This document shows, one piece after another, positions 60,958-64,000 of a stretch of DNA of 64,000 nucleotides. The notes under the pieces were generated by a model. The model was given only the letters and a program-made list of their open reading frames with translations. It did not search any database and had not been told where the DNA came from. Where the stretch lies: NCBI RefSeq assembly GCF_003590145.2, contig NZ_CP060438.1, positions 1 through 64,000 of the forward strand, read 5' to 3'. This DNA comes from Pseudooceanicola algae. Its GTDB lineage: Bacteria; Pseudomonadota; Alphaproteobacteria; Rhodobacterales; Rhodobacteraceae. The translations under genes were made by a program, and so were the position numbers. The first letter of the stretch is position 1. The number at the start of each line of letters is the position of its first letter.

Positions 60958-62192
60958 CCCCCGAGACCCTGCCGAGGGACCCCACGCTGGACGCCACCCT
61001 GGCCCTGAGGAAAGAAGGCTACCGTTTCATCCCCGACCGCTGCGCGCGTCTGGAAACGGATGCCTTCCGAACGCGGCTGATGGGGCGTGATGTGATCTGC
61101 ATGACCGGCCCGCGCGGCGTTCGCCTGCTTTACGGGGCGGAGGGGATGACCCGGCAGGGGGCTTTGCCCCCCAAGGTCCTGCGCCTATTGCAGGACAAGG
61201 GCAGCGTCCAGCAAATGGAAGGCGCCGCGCATCAACATCGCAAGTCGCTGTTCGTTCGTCTGCTGGTCGAGGAAGACGCAGCAGACATGCTGGCCCGCGC
61301 TTTCGCCACCACCTGGACACGTCAGCTGGTCGAGTCCGGCGATACCCGGGTGCTGAACAGCGCCAGTGATGCCTTGGCCAAGGTCGCCTGCGAATGGGCG
61401 GGCTTCGGTCCGGACGTCTGCGAAGACGCCCGCCTGCGCGACACGCTGTATCAGATGAGCGCCCGCGCCGGGTCGGTCGGACCCGGCGTGGTTGCCGCCC
61501 TGTTCCGGCGACGCGGGGTCGAACGCCAGTTGGCCCGCGCGCTGGACGACCTGCCGGAGGGCTGCCTGGCCCGCCGGGTGATGGCGTTCCGGGAAAACGG
61601 TCAGGCGATTCCGACCGAGGTCGCGATTGTCGAAATCCTGAACCTGCTGCGTCCCATCGTGGCGGTCGGGCGCTACATCGCCTTTGCCGCGCGGGTGCTG
61701 GCCCTGGAACCCGACTGGCGCCGGACCCTTGCCACGGCAGACACCGCGCAGATAGATTATTTCTGCGAAGAGGTCCGCCGCAGTTCGCCGTTCTTCCCGA
61801 TGACCGGCGGGATCACCACGCAGCCCGTGTCGCACGAAGGGCTTGATCTGCCCGAGGGCCAATGGGTGCTCGCCGATCTCTGGGGTACGTTGCAATCGGA
61901 GCAGGCGTTTTCCACACCCGATGTCTTCCGCCCTGACCGCGCGCTCAGCTGGCGCACCGCCAGCCCGAGCTTCGTGCCGCAGGGCGGGGGAGATGTGGCG
62001 ACAACCCATCGCTGCCCCGGAGAGCGCGTGACCGTCGCGCTGATGATCGCGGCGATGCAGGTGCTGTGCAGCGCGCTTCGCTGGGATCTGCCGCCTCAGG
62101 ATCTGGGGATTTCTCTGAATGACATGCCGACCGCCCCGGCCAGCGGCGTGCTGCTGACGAACATCCGCGCCGCGGCCTCCTCTGGCCCCTGA
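60954..62192 (+). CDS. Cytochrome P450, CYP152-type fatty acid peroxygenase
   Basis: A 412-residue P450 starting at GTG 60954 in a GTGA overlap with the SDR gene. Heme ligand Cys354 is in 'GGGDVATTHRCPGE'. In place of the usual acid-alcohol pair in helix I it has Arg233-Pro234 ('LNLLRPIVAVGRYIAFAA'), the signature of CYP152 peroxygenases, where Arg binds the substrate carboxylate and H2O2 replaces redox partners. 'EEVRRSSPFFPMTGG' also matches. It likely hydroxylates or decarboxylates fatty acids using H2O2. Confidence 0.86.
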   Translation: MTPETLPRDPTLDATLALRKEGYRFIPDRCARLETDAFRTRLMGRDVICMTGPRGVRLLYGAEGMTRQGALPPKVLRLLQDKGSVQQMEGAAHQHRKSLFVRLLVEEDAADMLARAFATTWTRQLVESGDTRVLNSASDALAKVACEWAGFGPDVCEDARLRDTLYQMSARAGSVGPGVVAALFRRRGVERQLARALDDLPEGCLARRVMAFRENGQAIPTEVAIVEILNLLRPIVAVGRYIAFAARVLALEPDWRRTLATADTAQIDYFCEEVRRSSPFFPMTGGITTQPVSHEGLDLPEGQWVLADLWGTLQSEQAFSTPDVFRPDRALSWRTASPSFVPQGGGDVATTHRCPGERVTVALMIAAMQVLCSALRWDLPPQDLGISLNDMPTAPASGVLLTNIRAAASSGP

Positions 62193-62298
62193 CGTTGACG
62201 CCTCGGAAATGCACGAAAACGCGAGGTTCCGGAACAGCCCTGCGCCCCATGGGTTGAGGCAGCAACAGCAAAGACACATGACTGCGAAAGGATGCACA

Positions 62299-63681
62299 AT
62301 GACCGAGCGCACCATCAAGACAGTGAACCCCTTCACCGAAACCGACCTTGCCAGCTACGATCTGATGAGCGACGAACAGATGTTTGACGCGGTAAAATCC
62401 TGCCACGCCGCCTTCGAGGACTGGCGCCTGAAACCCGTCGAGGACCGCGCCGCGATCATCGCGCGCATCGGCGAGGAACTGACCGCCCGCAAGGAGGAGT
62501 TCGCCCAGTTGATGACCGCCGAAGTCGGCAAGCTGATCGGCGACAGCCGGGACGAGATTGACCTTTGCGCCGGCATTTGCGCCTGGACCGCCAAGCAGGG
62601 CCCCGAGGTTCTGGCCGACGAACACCGCTCGCTTCAGGATGGCCGCCAGGGCATCATCACCTATTCCCCGATCGGCGTGATTTACGGCATCCAGCCCTGG
62701 AACTTCCCCGCCTATCAGGCCGTGCGTTATACCATCGCCAACCTGATGGCGGGCAATGGCGTGCTGCTCAAACATGCGGCCAATTGCACCGGCAGCGGCC
62801 TGATGCTGCGCGAGGTCTACGAGGCGGCAGGTCTGCCCAAGAACCTGTTCACCGTGCTGACCATTGATCATGATCAATCCGACAAGCTGATCGCAAATGA
62901 TCTGGTGCGCGGTGTGACCATGACCGGCAGTGCCAAGGGTGGGTCCGTGATCGGCAAGCAGGCCGGCGAGCACCTCAAGAAGGCTGTTCTGGAGCTGGGG
63001 TCCAACGACGCCTATCTGGTGCTGGAAGATGCGGATCTGGATGTTGCGATCAAGACCTGCGTGGCCGGCCGGATCTACAACAACGGCGAAACCTGCGTGA
63101 ACGCCAAGCGGTTCGTGGTGACGGACGCGGTCTATGACGACTTCGTCAAGGGCTACATCGATGCCATGTCGCAGGTGACGACCGGCGATCCGACCAGCGA
63201 CGGCACAGGCCTTGGCCCCATGGCGCGTGATGACTTGCGCCAGACCCTGCACCAACAGGTGCTCGACAGCGTCGACAAGGGCGCCAGCATCGCCTGCGGG
63301 GGCAATCTGCCCGACGGCAAGGGCTACTTCTATCCCGCGACCGTGCTGACCGATGTCGCGCCGGGACAGCCCGCTTACGATGAGGAACTCTTTGGTCCCG
63401 TCGCCTCGGTGATCCGGGCGCGCGATGACGAAGACGCCATGCGCATCGCCAATGACAGTCGCTTTGGGCTGGGCGGCGGTATCTTTTCCAAGGACGAAGG
63501 ACGCGCCGTGGACCTTGCCCGCAAGTATTTCGATACCGGGATGGTGTTCATCAACCACTTCAACCTCGCCACGCCCGAAATGCCCTTTGGCGGCGTCAAG
63601 GATTCCGGTTTTGGCCGTGAACACGGCGGTTTTGGCATGTTGGAATTCGTCAATGCCAAGGCCATCGCGGTCGCTGCCTGA
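62299..63681 (+). CDS. NAD(P)-dependent succinate-semialdehyde-type aldehyde dehydrogenase
   Basis: A 460-residue aldehyde dehydrogenase: Asn in 'QPWNFPAYQ', Glu in 'LELGSNDAYLV' and catalytic Cys in 'NNGETCVNAKR'. The sequence fits the succinate-semialdehyde/aldehyde dehydrogenase subgroup. It oxidises an aldehyde to an acid with NAD(P)+. AAAGGA precedes ATG 62299. It follows the P450 by about 100 bp and could act on its aldehyde products; a separate role in GABA or glycol metabolism is equally possible. Confidence 0.88.
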   Translation: MTERTIKTVNPFTETDLASYDLMSDEQMFDAVKSCHAAFEDWRLKPVEDRAAIIARIGEELTARKEEFAQLMTAEVGKLIGDSRDEIDLCAGICAWTAKQGPEVLADEHRSLQDGRQGIITYSPIGVIYGIQPWNFPAYQAVRYTIANLMAGNGVLLKHAANCTGSGLMLREVYEAAGLPKNLFTVLTIDHDQSDKLIANDLVRGVTMTGSAKGGSVIGKQAGEHLKKAVLELGSNDAYLVLEDADLDVAIKTCVAGRIYNNGETCVNAKRFVVTDAVYDDFVKGYIDAMSQVTTGDPTSDGTGLGPMARDDLRQTLHQQVLDSVDKGASIACGGNLPDGKGYFYPATVLTDVAPGQPAYDEELFGPVASVIRARDDEDAMRIANDSRFGLGGGIFSKDEGRAVDLARKYFDTGMVFINHFNLATPEMPFGGVKDSGFGREHGGFGMLEFVNAKAIAVAA

Positions 63682-63710
63682 GGGTTTCGCGATCTGATGG
63701 ACCAGACGAA

Positions 63711-63746
63711 AATTGCCCGGCTGCGACCTCTTGTAGCCGGGCAATT
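63711..63746. terminator. Hairpin 1 of a tandem terminator
   Basis: Perfect 12-bp stem AATTGCCCGGCT/AGCCGGGCAATT with a 12-base loop, 30 bases after the aldehyde dehydrogenase stop. Confidence 0.65.
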
Positions 63747-63750
63747 GTTC

Positions 63751-63786
63751 AGGACACGCCCTGCAAAGGCAGGGCGTGTCCTTTTT
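63751..63786 (+). terminator. Rho-independent terminator
   Basis: Perfect 14-bp stem AGGACACGCCCTGC/GCAGGGCGTGTCCT with an AAAG loop, followed by TTTT. It is the clearest terminator in the window and ends the SDR-P450-aldehyde dehydrogenase region. Confidence 0.85.
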
Positions 63787-63933
63787 GCGCCTAGCCGTCC
63801 TTTTGAATAGGCGCCCCGCCGCCGGGTCCAGCCCTCGGCCCGGAACATTTCACGCCACCACAGGTTTTGTCAGCAAGCGCGGGCGGATATTTCCCCCGCT
63901 GCTCCTGCGGCTGACATTCGGAAAGGATTTGTC

Positions 63934-64000
63934 ATGACAGATACCCATATCCAACTCGGCGGCCAGGACGCCCCGGCCGAAATTCCCCCCGGCCCGGCGC
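63934..64000 (+). CDS. Start of an unidentified gene (5' fragment)
   Basis: ATG 63934 behind a strong GGAAAGGA ribosome site opens a frame that runs off the window. The 22 visible residues begin MTDTHIQLGGQDAPAE and are too few to identify a family. Confidence 0.55.
   Translation, partial: MTDTHIQLGGQDAPAEIPPGPA

Overview
The window looks like part of a plasmid or chromid from a high-GC alphaproteobacterium of the Rhodobacterales (roseobacter group). The main evidence is a complete replication and partition module at about 11.6-16.5 kb. It has a short replication initiator whose C-terminus resembles the N-terminal domain of DnaA (the 'DnaA-like' replicase type of Rhodobacterales plasmids), divergent parA-parB, a short GTCCCCC-type iteron cluster, five copies of a parS-like palindrome, and a tyrosine recombinase with a candidate crossover site. 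Most operons are packed with ATGA/GTGA stop-start overlaps. I see no rRNA, tRNA, insertion sequence or CRISPR array.

Layout. 1-1.4 kb: tail of a dihydrodipicolinate-synthase-type gene and a D-2-hydroxyacid dehydrogenase. 1.5-11.7 kb: the glycerol operon glpD-S-T-P-Q-U-V-K (minus strand), with the DeoR repressor gene glpR divergent from it. 11.6-16.5 kb: replicon, partition genes and recombinase. 16.7-22.2 kb: LysR regulator, DadA-like oxidase and a tripartite tricarboxylate transporter. 22.2-26.1 kb (minus): HyuB, HyuA and a ureidoglycolate-lyase-like protein. 26.2-30.2 kb: a flavodoxin and an adrenodoxin-reductase-type flavoprotein, divergent from a split Rieske oxygenase (stand-alone Rieske protein plus a catalytic chain that lacks the cluster ligands) and a coupled unknown gene. 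30.3-36.6 kb: an acetyltransferase, then a TRAP transporter, glutamine-synthetase-like enzyme and CHMI-type tautomerase under a divergent IclR regulator.

36.7-41.7 kb: a YgiB/YgiC pair, an ECF sigma factor with zinc-finger anti-sigma and a secreted or membrane phosphatase-fold protein. 40.6-48.0 kb: six minus-strand genes all joined by 4-nt overlaps (TVP38-flavoprotein disulfide reductase fusion, CDP-alcohol phosphatidyltransferase, YnjB/C/D-like ABC importer, FAD oxidoreductase). 48.2-59.4 kb: a zinc-homeostasis island with a TetR gene, znuB-znuC-zur divergent from znuA, then a nine-gene run (two CobW GTPases flanking a 54-codon gene, DUF1826, a small unknown, a His-rich DUF2796 protein, a MacB/FtsX-like ABC pair and two tandem DUF3299 proteins). 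Two Zur-box-like palindromes lie in this island. 59.5-64 kb: a phasin-like small protein, an SDR coupled to a CYP152-type P450 peroxygenase, a succinate-semialdehyde-type dehydrogenase, a tandem hairpin terminator and the start of another gene.

How the parts work together. The replicon carries nutrient-uptake cassettes typical of marine heterotrophs: glycerol phosphate, carboxylates, and probably N-heterocycles or cyclic amides, each with its own regulator. It also carries a zinc-starvation response. The most unusual arrangement is the split Rieske oxygenase with its adjacent flavodoxin and reductase. The embedded parS sites and the six-gene Ynj-like redox/transport unit are also worth attention.
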